64,000 nucleotides of DNA from NCBI GenBank assembly GCA_032719365.1, contig CM064872.1:55790891-55854890 (forward strand). The letters run 5' to 3'. Source of the DNA: Prinsepia uniflora. Lineage: Eukaryota; Streptophyta; Magnoliopsida; Rosales; Rosaceae. The notes beneath the pieces are model-generated. The model ran no database searches, was not told the DNA's origin, and worked only from the letters and a program-made list of their open reading frames with translations. The position numbers and the translations under genes were made by a program. Below, one piece after another: positions 36,385 to 47,710 of the stretch (position 1 is its first letter; every line of letters starts with the position of its first letter).

Positions 36385-36975
36385 CTAATCATAAGCTTTA
36401 ATGGAAGCAATCAGTTCCTGCACATTTATTTCATCTAGATCTTTGGTTTCCTCTAGGATTGAAACTATAGGATCATAGGTCCTAGTTAAGCTTATGAGGA
36501 TTTTCTGCCCCATCCTTGCTTCTTTTATATCTTCACCATAAGACCTCATTTGATCAACTATAGAGTATAGTCTAGACAAATATGCATGCAGTGTTTCATC
36601 ATCTTTCATTCTAATATACTCAAAATCCCTTCTCAATCCTTGTAGTTTAACAGATCTTACCTTCTGATCACCACGAAATTCCCTCTTTAACAGATCCCAT
36701 GCTGCCTTAGAGTTTTCTTCATTTGCTATCCTTGAGAAGATGGAATCCACAACAGAGGTTTGTATGAACCCGAGAGCCTTTGCATCTCTGATCAAGTCTG
36801 CACGGGAAGGCACCACCATTGCTCCTTCTTCTCCTTCAGGATCAACATTCACTCCTCTGTTAACGAGCTCCCACAGATCTTGAGCTCTGAGCAAGGTACG
36901 CATTTTGATGCTCCAAAACTCATAGTTATTTCCATCAAAAATTGGAACTCTCAGCTCACTGCTTGCTCCTGCCAT
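36385..36975 (-). pseudogene. copia-1 gag, N-terminal part
   Basis: ATG 36975 opens 196 codons of a UBN2-type gag capsid protein (FDGNNYEFWSIKMRTLL, DLWELV). It ends at an in-frame TAG at 36385-36387 and continues directly into the zinc-knuckle frame. GAG to TAG at a Glu in YDERLE would explain it. Gag packages element RNA. The start lies 67 bp from the 5' LTR, a normal leader length. Confidence 0.85.
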
Positions 36976-37030
36976 TTCTGTTTTTTTTTTTCTTCACAGT
37001 ACACACCCCAGTTCACAGATCAGAACCGAA

Positions 37031-37042
37031 GCTTTGATACCA
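37031..37042 (-). other. Primer-binding site of copia-1
   Basis: The minus strand reads TGGTATCAAAGC immediately after the 5' LTR, one base off the perfect initiator-Met match. Confidence 0.85.
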
Positions 37043-37613
37043 TGTTGGATTTCAGAACTTAAAGATTGAAGATCAATGAAGAATCGGATTCAATTTCAGA
37101 AGAGCTTCTTGCTGAGGTAACAACTTCTTCCTTACACTCTTAGCTGGAAAACTTGTGGATAGGTTAGATTAGGATTTGAGATGAATGATTTTCACTCTAG
37201 CTTTTAGGAAAATGAGAAGAATGAGAAAAAAATGGATTGATCGAATAAGAGAATGAACTCAGAGGTTTACTGTTTCATTGATGCACAGAAGGTGTTTGAC
37301 AAAATGCCAATAAGAACAGATTTGCCTTTTTCTTATGCTCTCACCGTCTAGAGAGAGACATACATTCCCTTAATTGATTCTGTGATGATTTTTTTTACTC
37401 ATTACATACATTCTTCTCTGTACAATCTGTTAGAGAGGAATGACATCATCACACACATACTTTACATGATTTCTTGCTCACTAAGACACACACTCACACA
37501 CCTCACACACGTGCTAACACTAACAGAATTTAATAAAGGTGGCAAGGTTATTTGAGTGTTTGATCAGCTGCAGCTTGATCAAACTTAATCCAGGTGCAGC
37601 TTACATTCCAACA
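37043..37613 (-). repeat. 5' LTR of copia-1
   Basis: Direct copy of the 32432-33008 LTR with TG/CA ends, followed by CAGAC. It lies 400 bp from the PPR start codon and is transcribed away from it. Confidence 0.95.
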
Positions 37614-37860
37614 CAGACTTCAGATTACAAGCCGCAAGTCTTTCTTGGCAGTACACAGAAAGAGTGACCAGGTTACCCAAGTGCCTCTCCAGTACCAGTA
37701 CCACCGCCCATCTGTATTCTGGTTCCTCCTTCTTCTTTGCTCTTTCCCTTATCTAGCATTTCTGGGTTAGGAATTAGGGCTTTTCTTGGACTTGGTGTAT
37801 CTATGTGTTGAATTTAAAACGCTGGAGTGGGGTGAGTGTGTTCTTCTGGGGTTTGTGCTT

Positions 37861-37883
37861 CATTTTGTTTTCTATATATTGGG
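37861..37883 (+). promoter_or_regulatory. Possible TATA region of the PPR gene
   Basis: TTTTCTATATATTGG lies about 140 bp before the ATG in otherwise CT-rich sequence, a usual place for a plant core promoter plus a short 5' leader. It is only a motif match. Confidence 0.3.
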
Positions 37884-38012
37884 CTTCTTTCTGCTCTGGA
37901 TTTTCTCTGATTTTTAATCTGGGTCTTACTACTCTGAAATTGATTGTAAATCTAGGAGAGGCTTATCCCTCCAGTATCTGTCTCAGTCTCTCAGTCCCTC
38001 CCAGACAGGAAA

Positions 38013-41000
38013 ATGGAGGTGTCGTCGGTACACGGCGTCGGTGTTCAACCTGTCCTCTTCGGACCCTCCCCCATTTCTTCTCTGTCTATTCTCTCTATGA
38101 CTCCATGGAGGACCACAAGAGCTAAGCATTCTCATCTCCCCTGTGCCGCAAGTCTTGTCAAAGAACATTTCGCTGAGCATCCCAACAATGGCTCTAATAG
38201 GGTCCCAAATCGTCACTCCAAGCAATACTTGGCTAGAAAGTCTGCAATTCGTGAAGTCCAAGAGTCTTCTCACTTGGACTCGGCTCTTACAAGGTCCTTT
38301 TCCTGTTTTCTTTTATTTTAGTTTTATCTTCATTCTTGACCCATGTTCTTAGTCTTGTGTTTACTTGATTCCTCCACTCTTCAAGTAATATTTTTAAGTG
38401 TGAAACTTTTGTTCCGGTCGTATAGGTGTGTAACCCACCCCAAATTTTCCTCTTCAGATTAGGTGGCAGTTTGAAGGTTCAAGACTTGAATGCCCTGATA
38501 CGCCATTTTGGGATGCTGAAAAGGTGGCATGATCTTTCCCAGGTACTACGACTTTGGAGAATTCTTAATGCTCTTTTTATTTCATCTGCTCTGAAAAATT
38601 TATTCATGGCTATACCTGCTTCAATTTTTTTTTTTTCGTACACGTACACGATTTAACTCCAGAATCAGATTTCCTGCAAGCCATGTATGCTCTACCCGAT
38701 TATACTCAATTTTCACTATTTCTCCAATTGTGCTAAGTAAAACACTAAAACCATGTAGGCAATTCCCTCTCTCTATATCTCTATCTTCCTCTGTGTTCAC
38801 CCACGTGCTGCTGTGAAACAAACAAAATATGTTGCTATTCTTCCTTTTCTCATGTTTTGGAATGGTCTACGTAACATTATTTAGTTTCCCTTTCCGGTTG
38901 TTAACATTATAATATGTTTGCAATTGTTCCAGCTGTTTGAGTGGATGCAACAGAATGGAAAAGTTAGTGCATCATCCTACAGCAGCTATATAAAATTCAT
39001 GGGAAAGAGCCTCAATCCTGTGAAGGCACTAGAGATATACAATAACACTCGAGATGAATCAACAAAAAAGAATGTTTACATCTGCAATGCTGTTCTTGGT
39101 AGTCTGATTAGGAGTGGGAAATTTGATAGCAGCATCAAGTTATTTCACCAGATGAAGCAGGAAGGTTTAACACCAGATGCTGTCACATATAGTACGGTAT
39201 GCATCACAATGAATCATGCAATATTAATTTCCTTTAGCCTTTCAAAAATAAGTTGTTTCTTCTTGAAAACCGATAACAAACATAGTTGATGGCACAGCTT
39301 TAATGAAAAGCTAAAAGACAAACAAATTACCAAATAGGAGGACAAAATGATTGTAAATCATTGTTAGTTCTTTCTTTTGTAGAAATGAAACGCAAAATTA
39401 TCTAAGATTTAAAGTGTGAAAGCTATATACAAATTGTGGATCAGGAATCCAAATGCAAAGTTACATGAGCAAAATGTATGCTCTAAAAGAAATAACTAAT
39501 AACATTTAGGAATTCGAAAATGATTGTGAATCCTTATAACTCGAAACAAATAATTATCCATCATCATAAATCAATGAAAATATCTAGACCAACAATTAGA
39601 ATAGATGTCAATTTTTTGAATCTCATTTCTTTCACATTTACTGATTTACTACTTTTGGTGTAAAAATATAAAGGATAACAACTTTCCAGCTTTATACACT
39701 ATGCAGTATGCAGATAAAGTTTGTTTTGAAAAGAAAATATATATATTTTTTGGTAGAGAAACTGGGCAACCAAGTGGACAAGCAACCAATCCTAAAATAA
39801 GTTAACAGAGCACTAAAATAAGTTACAACTATCCTAAAATCCACAATCAGAAACCGCAACTTTCCAATCTAATCAGAGTTACCCAAACTTGTCCTTCTCG
39901 CACACCTCCTCCACTTCCAACCCCCTTTCATCTTCAAAATACGCTGATTCCTTTCTAACCAAATACCCCAGACAATTGGCAGCACCATACTATAAATAAT
40001 TGTGGCCTTTATCTATCACCCATCACTTTAACCTTCTCACCAAGCAGAGAGAAGCCATCTGTTAGGGGTCACCCAACAGGTATTGATTTCCTTAAATGCT
40101 AAAGCAATAGCTTCCAACTGAATGAGCAGGATAAGAAGAGGAGATAATGTCTGCTAGCACTAACTTGAACCTTTAGCCACCATATTAGTATCCCACCAGT
40201 TCTCAAATAACCCGTACTTGCTTCTAATTATAGCATACCATAGAGAACTTGAAATCTCCAAATCCACTTTCCAAGAAAAGCTTCATTCCTCTTTACCTAG
40301 GAAGCACCGAAACGCCCCTAACCCCTCGTATCGTGTTTCATATACCGATACCATATGTGTACGATACGCCCTGATACGCCCCCAACCCCTCTAACATGTT
40401 ATGCTGCCCTCTAACTCTAAGTGCTTGCCTAATTAGTAATTGCCCTTACACCCCTCTGATTCACCCTTGCTTTTGTGCCTGGGTTTGAGAGTTTTGCTCG
40501 CTAATGCTTCTGCGCTTCAACTTTGAGCAAATCTCACAAAGAAGACGAAGTTTAAACTTTAAAGCTGCCATTTTTTTGTCTTAAGTCAAACAGCGTTGTA
40601 TGCTTAAAAAGTGAAAAAAATTCTCTTTCCTAGGTTTAACACGTCACTTGTTATAACCCAAATTTAATGTGATATTTTTTTTTTCCACCACCGGCCAGGA
40701 ATCTAGGAACTAGAATAGGCTGAGCTAAATATTAATATAATTTTTTTATTAAATTTTGATCATATTAAGGATGTGTTTACTTAGAAATGATGAGAATTAA
40801 ATTAAAGACAATAATTTCCATTATGGAGTACGTATGTTTTTACTTACAAAATTAGATTCTTTTTAGCAAGTGGATCTCACATGAAATCCTTAATGGCACC
40901 ATCCCAAAATGAGTAATGGGATTGACTTAGTGGCATTAATGAAGAGTGATGTGGAAGATGCCTAACCTGGAAATACTTTTGAGTAATTAGGAAATTACTG

Positions 41001-44000
41001 AAATTGCATGCTTGTTTTTTTTTTTTTAACTATTTTTAAATGTTATGTATTAATTATTTTCTATATCCTTCCCGTATCGTATCTTTTGATTTTTTAAATT
41101 TGGCGTATCAGAGTATCGCTTCGTATCGTATCCTCGTATCCGTTTTAGTGCAACCTAGCTCTTTATTAAGTTGCATATCCCTAATCCTCCATTTTCTTTA
41201 GTTTAAGACACAACTTCCCATCTCACTAAATGGTTTTCCTCCCTTTAGCCACTCCACTCATACATTGAACAGGACAAATCCGAAAACTAGGTAGTAGCAA
41301 ATTAGCAGAAGCAAACTTTAGGAAAACAAACATAAAACTTAAAAGATAGATCTGGATTCACTCCAGGGACTTCACACCTGAAATTGGCTTCACACCAAAA
41401 TAATCCTTTCGCAGGAAAATATACTCAAACTTTTATTCATCAACTCATCTCGCCTCCATTGAATTACAATGGGGAATTTATAGGGAATTAAACAAACTAG
41501 AAATCCTAATTAAAAATGGAATTGAAAGAAGATCCTAATCCTAGTAGAACATGGGAACATGGCTACTCCTAATTAAAACAGAAAACTGAATATAAACTAA
41601 TCCTAATGGAACATGAAAACATGTCTACTCTTAATCAAAACAGAAAATAAATAAAGCTGTAAATCCAGAAAGTTCTAACCATAGAGATAAGGTTGAATTA
41701 GTAAGTCTATTCTTTCCTCTCTTCCGTTGGTAAACCCTATAGGGTTTGTCAATGATATCCTCATCATACATGCCATAAGAAATTTCTCATTAACCCCTCT
41801 GACTTCCTTGTTATACTAGAAGGAGTTTTAAAGAAAGAAAGAAAGAAAGTAGATTGATAGGCTGCTCAACATTGACTGGATTAAAGTCAGCCTCCCCTCT
41901 TGACAGAAAAGCCTTACGCCACCCCTCTAGCCTCCTTTTCACCTTTTCCATTACCGGGCTCCAAAAATGGGCTATCCTTGGATTCCCTTCAAGGGGCATC
42001 TGCCTGTGAGATTTCTCCTACCGATGTATTCTTCCAGAATCTTACCTTAACCCTTTTTCCAACTACCAAGTTCCGGCACTTATCAAAAGCTTGCTATGAG
42101 AAATATATTTCCAAGGGCTCCTAGAGACCCGCCCATTTGTTATATTTGCACCCCAACCATTTTCTGACAGCCCTTGTTTATGTGCATAGCATGGAAAGAT
42201 ATGCAGATTAAGAAATTATCAACAGAACGTCAAAAACTTAAAAGGGTGAGTCCTCATACTTAACATAAAAGTTGTAGATCAACTTGCTCTTGAATCGCAT
42301 ATCAATGCATCAATTTCATCAATGAAATAAGAAACATCAACCACCAGCTAGCATCAATAGTTGTGAATTCGCAGTTTGTTGTTTCTTGGATAAGTAAATT
42401 TATTCTATACTAATTTTCTTATTCACATATCCGACCTTCATTACTATAATCTACTATCATCCTAGCTGCTTGCAGGTTGCATCAAAGTCAAACATGGTTA
42501 TTCTAAAGCATTAGAACTAGTTCAAGAATTGCAGCATAATGAGTTGCAGATGGACAGTGTACTTTATGGTACACTTTTAGCTGTCTGTGCTTCTAGTAAT
42601 AAATTGGAGGAAGCAGAAGGTTATTTTAAGAAGATGAAGGATGAAGGTCATTTGCCAAATGAATTCCACTATAGCTCTTTGCTCAATGCTTACTCTATAA
42701 GTGGAAACTACAAAGAGGCTGATGATTTGGTTCAAGATATGAAATCTGCTGGGTTAGTACCTAATAAGGTCTGTTCATGTTATTTTATCAATGGGTGGCC
42801 TTATTGATGTTTCATTTTGTTACTACTAATTATCCTGACCGACTCAGAATTTTCACTTATTTATCACATGTTTTCAAGTATTTAGTGATAAAGTCTTCTT
42901 TTCCTATTTTGGACATGCTTGCAGGTTATTTTGACAACATTATTGAAAGTTTATGTCAGAGGGGGACTTTTTGAAAAGTCAAGAGAACTATTAGCTGAAC
43001 TGGAAGCTTTAGGCTATGCCGAAGATGAGGTACATAGAGATATTTCCACCTAAATTTTTAGTTTAAAAAAAAAAATTCATCTATTTTTTCACTGTTATGG
43101 TATTCTTTTTGGAAAGAGTGCTTTAGAGGCAAATTTAGTTTCCATGCCATCATCTTGTAGGTTAAATAAGAAACTAAGAATAAAAAATCCATGCCAACCA
43201 ATTTTTTTTTTTTAAATACCATGAATAGTTTAATCTCTTGTAGATGCCCTTGGTAGGGATTTGATTTCATTTCCTTGTGAAGCCTTTTTTTCATAGGTAG
43301 TATTAATTTTTCTCATTGCCTACAACTTTGTTCCCTTGAGTCATTCGCTAAAATAGCTCATAAAATTACATGATTTAAAATGCTTTCTCCTGTTCTCGTG
43401 GAATGATCTTTCTTTGTCTTAACTTTTTAGCATCTTCTGCTTTCTGAATTAGTAAACTACCACGTTATATAAATTTTGTTTACAAGAATGCAATGTGTCC
43501 TTTTCAAATACCAAAAGCCCCATAATTTGACAATGCAGCTATCATGTGTTGCTTATTTGAACTTCATTTATTTGTTTTTTGATCTTGCAATTTCTGCACC
43601 TTTGGCTTACCTTGATGTCACCCCACCCAACTAAATTGAGCTTGTTCAGTGGAAAAATTTCTGAGAATTCCTTACATGTGTATGTTTGTGTGTGTGTATA
43701 TCATTGGGCTTTGTACGTCTTTATTTTTCTTGGAAATTGATTCAAGTTTTGTTTTCCTATGTTAGCTGCATTTTCTTAGGTCTCATCAGCTGTTTTATGT
43801 GTTTCTGTAGCTCATCGAATTTAGTATGTTTGTAGATGCCGTACTGTTTATTGATGGATGCCCTTGCTAAGGCCGGACGTATACATGAAGCTAAGTTGGT
43901 TTTTGAGGAAATGAAAGAGAAATCCATCCGGTCAGGTAAGTTTTGTTCAAGACAAATGTGACACACAGTGCACCAAAAGCTTCAATGCAAGCTGAATTGT

Positions 44001-46251
44001 ACGTATGTGTCTTCAAAAGTATGTATAGTTTTTGTATAGTTCCATTCACAATTTGAACGAGAAATCTTTGCAAGGGTCTTTATAAATTTTTTGAGCATGG
44101 ATCCTTCCCTCTTCCAGACAGCATGCAGTATAAATTTTTTGAGAGTTTAGGTAGATACTTCGATTGAAAGTCTATATTTCTTGCAGGATTATTTTTACTA
44201 TAAGAAGTTTAAATTTGTGTCTACATATGAAGTTTTATGATACTCTTGCCTCTTGCAGATGGCTATTCATATAGTATCATGATTTCAGCTTTTTGCCGAG
44301 GTGGGCTTCTGGAAGATGCAAAGCAGTTGGCTAAGGATTTTGAAGGAACTCATAACAGATATGATTTGGTTATGTTGAATACAATGATCTGTGCCTATTG
44401 CAGAGCAGGTGAAATGGATAGTGTAATGGAAATGATGAGAAAAATGGATGAATTAAAAATCACTCCTGATTACAATACCTTTCATATCCTGATTAAATAC
44501 TTCTGCAAGGAGAAGTTATACCTGCTTGCTTATCGGACCATGGAGGACATGCACAGCAAAGGCCACCAACCAGATGAGGTATGACCATTCTTCCAAGATA
44601 TCCTGTTTATACTTGTTGAACTGAGCCATATTACTTTCATTCTCTTGAATAAAGGAAATAAAACAAAAAACAATCTTATAAATTTGAACATATGACTGGG
44701 AATTCCTTGTGGTCCTTTGTGAATTTACTTGCTTCTATTGAAGAGTGAAGGGGATAACTTTTTTCAAAAAATTATAATATTATTATGTGTCCTTGTGTGT
44801 GTATATATTAATATTATAATATTATTACACTGAAATTGTTTTCTTTATAAACCAAATTGCAATTCTGATCAAGAGTGAAGAGAATTTTGCTACTAGCAGT
44901 TGTTTCATTATAACTACCATCCATCCCCAACTGGATTGGGAAGTTAAAGGTTGCATGTATGGATTACCTAACAACATACTGTTTCACTGAGATTGAACTT
45001 AAAAAGTGTAAGTCGCGGTTTAAGGATTGGCTCTTGGATTTTGGACCATAGTGTTCTATTATCACTTTTCTCTTGTTTTGCTTAGGGATTATTGTTGTTC
45101 TGATCCTTGTTAATTAGTATCACAAACAGGCACACCACACACACACTCTCTAAATTGTAATTGGTTTATAGAGTAAAACTTCAGAATGGTCATGGTGCAA
45201 AGATGATGCAACTTTTAGTTTTGAAGCAGTGATGGTGGTGAGCGAGAACTGGTAACCTGACTCCAAATAATACTATGTTTTATTGCAGGAACTTTGTTCC
45301 TCCTTGATGTTTCTTCTTGGTAAGATACGGGCATATTCGGAAGCATATTCTGTTTACACTATGCTGAGATATAGCAAGCGTACAATGTGCAAGGCTCTTC
45401 ATGAGAAGATTCTGCACATTCTAGTTGCTGGACAACTTCTCAAAGATGCTTACCTTGTAGTCAAGGTTAGCCATATAATTATAATTTCAAGATACTGTTT
45501 TTTCTGCAACTTACAACTGTTGTAAACTTTTTTTTTTTTTTTCTGGTCAGGACAATATAGGGTTGATTTCTAAGCCTGCTGTTAAAAAGTTTGCAACTTC
45601 ATTTATGAAGTTAGGAAACATTAACTTGATAAATGATGTTTTGAAGGCAATTGATGCTTCTGGCTGCAAGATTGATCAGGTAAACGCTTATTGGAGTCGA
45701 TAAGTTGCCTAAAAAGTTGAGACGTTATATTTTCCTAAAAGAAACTTGCTTCCTTCTTTCCAATGTTAGTCATGCATATTTAGTAATGGCGATATATGAA
45801 TACATTTGTGGTAATGTGGGTGAGCCATGCTTCGCTTGTAAGAAGCCCTCCAGACAGGTGGGTAGTGGTGTTTGTGTGTGGACATGATCTAAATAAGCAG
45901 CGAAATCCTCTGTTGATATAGAATTTTGCATGATATAAAATTCTTGATGGAAGCTTTTATCCACTTCTGTTTCAACTTTTGACTCATCAAAATCATACCT
46001 CAGTTTCCTTCCTGCATTCACAGGGACTATTTCAGATGGCGATGTCACGCTACATTGCACTTCCTGAGAAGAAGGAGCTGCTTTTTCAAATGCTACAGTG
46101 GATGCCAGGACAAGGTTACGTTGCTGATTCAGCTACAAGAAACCTAATACTGAAAAACTCACACTTATTTGGTCGCCAACAGATTGCGGAGATGCTATCA
46201 AAGCAGCATACACTTTCAAAATCTTCAAAATCTCGTAAGAAAGATAACTGA
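38013..46251 (+). CDS. P-class pentatricopeptide repeat protein, At1g10910-like, chloroplast-targeted (10 exons)
   Basis: Predicted exons: 38013-38293, 38458-38542, 38933-39196, 42466-42768, 42925-43029, 43836-43935, 44259-44578, 45289-45465, 45551-45679, 46024-46251. All introns use GT-AG and phases agree, giving 1992 nt and 663 aa, close to the Arabidopsis At1g10910 family length as I recall it. The N-terminus is Ser/Pro-rich with few acidic residues, as in a chloroplast transit peptide. About 12 degenerate 35-residue P-type PPR motifs follow (for example SYSSYIKFMGK, VTYSTLLAGC, YSYSIMISAFCRGG, NTFHILIKYFCKEK). The C-terminus is basic (SKSSKSRKKDN), with no DYW or E domain. Such proteins bind organellar RNA to aid processing or stability; the exact target is unknown. 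The acceptor of exon 4 was placed at 42465/42466 because only that choice keeps the frame (LLAGCIK). No break was found. Confidence 0.9.
39750..40270 (-). mobile_element. LINE 3' fragment in PPR intron 3
   Basis: On the minus strand the sequence reads IVWGIWLERNQRIFEDERG, typical of the C-terminal region of plant LINE polyproteins, then stops and an A/T-rich end. It lies in the 3.3-kb intron between exons 3 and 4 and is heavily mutated. Confidence 0.6.
40300..41165. mobile_element. Non-autonomous element with CGTATCG-rich ends in PPR intron 3
   Basis: The left end carries CTCGTATCGTGTTTCATATACC and CGATACGCCCTGATACGCCC; the right end carries, in inverted sense, GATACGAGGATACGATACG and CTGATACGCC. 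The centre is AT-rich without coding. This looks like a MITE-type insertion into the LINE fragment. Exact ends and target duplication were not resolved. Confidence 0.4.
41330..41810 (-). mobile_element. Possible LTR fragment in PPR intron 3
   Basis: The minus strand shows CCTATAAATTCCCCATTG and, further on, GAATAAAAGTTTGAG, a promoter and leader layout common in copia LTRs, with two diverged copies of CCTAATGGAACATG-like sequence. No second LTR or coding part is attached. Confidence 0.3.
41811..42130 (-). mobile_element. LINE reverse transcriptase fragments, rearranged
   Basis: The minus-strand frame at 41999-41811 reads PLEGNPRIAHFW and VKRRLEGWRKAFLSRGE, the thumb-side region of plant LINE RT. 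Another frame just upstream (42090-42000) gives VGKRVKVRFWKNTSVGE, which in intact LINEs lies after that region. The order is therefore scrambled. A short (GAAA)n tract lies at 41834-41849. Confidence 0.55.
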
Positions 46252-47567
46252 ATTTGAAACTGTGGATTTCCAGTTATCTTCCATCGTAGCGCAACACTTG
46301 ATGCGAAAAATAGTGCAATTGCTTGGATGAGGCAGTTACATGGTGTAGCACCCATATGGTTCTTTGACTAGTTTTGGCTGACCCCGTATATAGAGCAAGA
46401 ATTGAATTATTTTTATCATGTAACCTTCCATGCATGTAATTAGATACTACATTTAGTCATTATTCTTGTGACTGCTTTTGGTCATTTTTCCGTCATTGAA
46501 AAATCTGTTAGCTGCTCTATTTTTGTCTTGGGGATTACTTATGGTTACAACACATTAAATTTCAAAGGGTTCTTTTGGGTTTCCGTCAATAAGATGCAGG
46601 TTAAAGTGTCGGTTATAGCGAACCCTGTATTCCCTGCTTCATCAGGTTGCTGGATAACAGATCGGTATGCTTGATCGTCTGAATCAGTGTGCATTTCTTG
46701 CTTCCTGTTCGATAAAAAAAAAAAAAAAAAGTTCCCCGCATATGTAACAAAATGTTGTGAAGTAGCACTTCTTTCTCTGCCCTTATAAGCATTAGGAGTT
46801 GCAGCTTCGATGCCGATAACTTAAGCCAAGGAATTATTTTGAAGTTTAGATCTTTAGCAAACTTATCGACCAGAGTCCTCCATTCTGGAGGTTGAAGTCG
46901 ATGAGGTAAATACTTTTGTGTCTAAATAGAAAATAGAGAAGAGGAATGATCTAAACAGTTGCAGCTAGAAAAGGCTCAGCTTGGATTTTGCTTTGGTTTT
47001 TTCTTCCATTTTTTGTTTGTTTATATAATATAAGCAGGCAATAAGGAAGTTTATACATGTTTGTATGGTTTCACATGTTTCTAATTTTAAATCCATTTTC
47101 ATCAGTTAGAAGTTCTGTAAGCAGCATTTTTCACTCTCTCAAGAGTTAATTTGAGTCGAGAAAAGATGAGAACAGCATTTGCATTTAATAATTTTCACCA
47201 ACAAGAAATGTTACCTGCCTTTCTCTTGATTGAATTTGAATCACACTTGTTCAACAACAATGAATGCAGAAAAAAGAAATTAAGGGTGGTGACTTGTGAG
47301 TGACTGGTGAGAAGAACTGCTCTGATAGGTTGGGGGTTCCTTCTCTGATATGTTTCTGAAGCTTCAAGGGAGAAGCATTGTCATTTTTACAATCCATATA
47401 TTGTTGTCTTATGTGAAATTTAATTGTCAAAAACAAGGAATCTATTCATTCGATTTTTGTCTTCCAAGGCGACTTCTGCATGTTTACAAATTGAAAAAAG
47501 ACAAATAAATAGAACACAAAGCCTTTGTGGCGGAAAAAGAGAGAAAAGAAAAGACAATTAGGCACCT
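46252..47567. other. Intergenic region between PPR and TNL genes
   Basis: It contains the PPR 3' UTR, an A-run at 46715-46730 and AT-rich sequence. No further gene was recognised. Bases 46980-47070 are T/A-rich, the remainder looks unique. Confidence 0.5.
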
Positions 47568-47579
47568 CTATTTATATGC
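47568..47579 (+). promoter_or_regulatory. Possible TATA box of the TNL gene
   Basis: CTATTTATATGC lies about 135 bp before the TNL start codon, a suitable distance for a core promoter with a short leader. Motif evidence only. Confidence 0.4.
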
Positions 47580-47710
47580 ATTATATTTCTTATGTTTCTC
47601 AAAACTCATGAGTCTCAGTTAACCCTGCCTTCCTTCTGACTTCTGAGGAGCCAACCAATTGCCATTTGTAGTTCTGATCAGACTAGAATCAGTGAACGAC
47701 TGCAGTAGCA

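Larger units (their letters stand above)
32432..37613 (-). mobile_element. Ty1/copia LTR retrotransposon (copia-1), nearly full length
   Basis: A 5.2-kb element with 577- and 571-bp LTRs, perfect CAGAC target duplications, primer-binding site, purine tract and the copia order gag, protease, integrase, RT, RNase H. The LTRs differ only by a short insertion and a few substitutions, so it is young. It is disabled by one nonsense codon in gag and a frameshift before RT. The gag (PIFDGNNYEFW) resembles TNT1-94-like elements. Confidence 0.95.

Noticed and set aside
44237..44584. Separate single-exon PPR genes made of the individual PPR frames
   Set aside because: The frames join through GT-AG introns with matching phases into one 663-residue protein.
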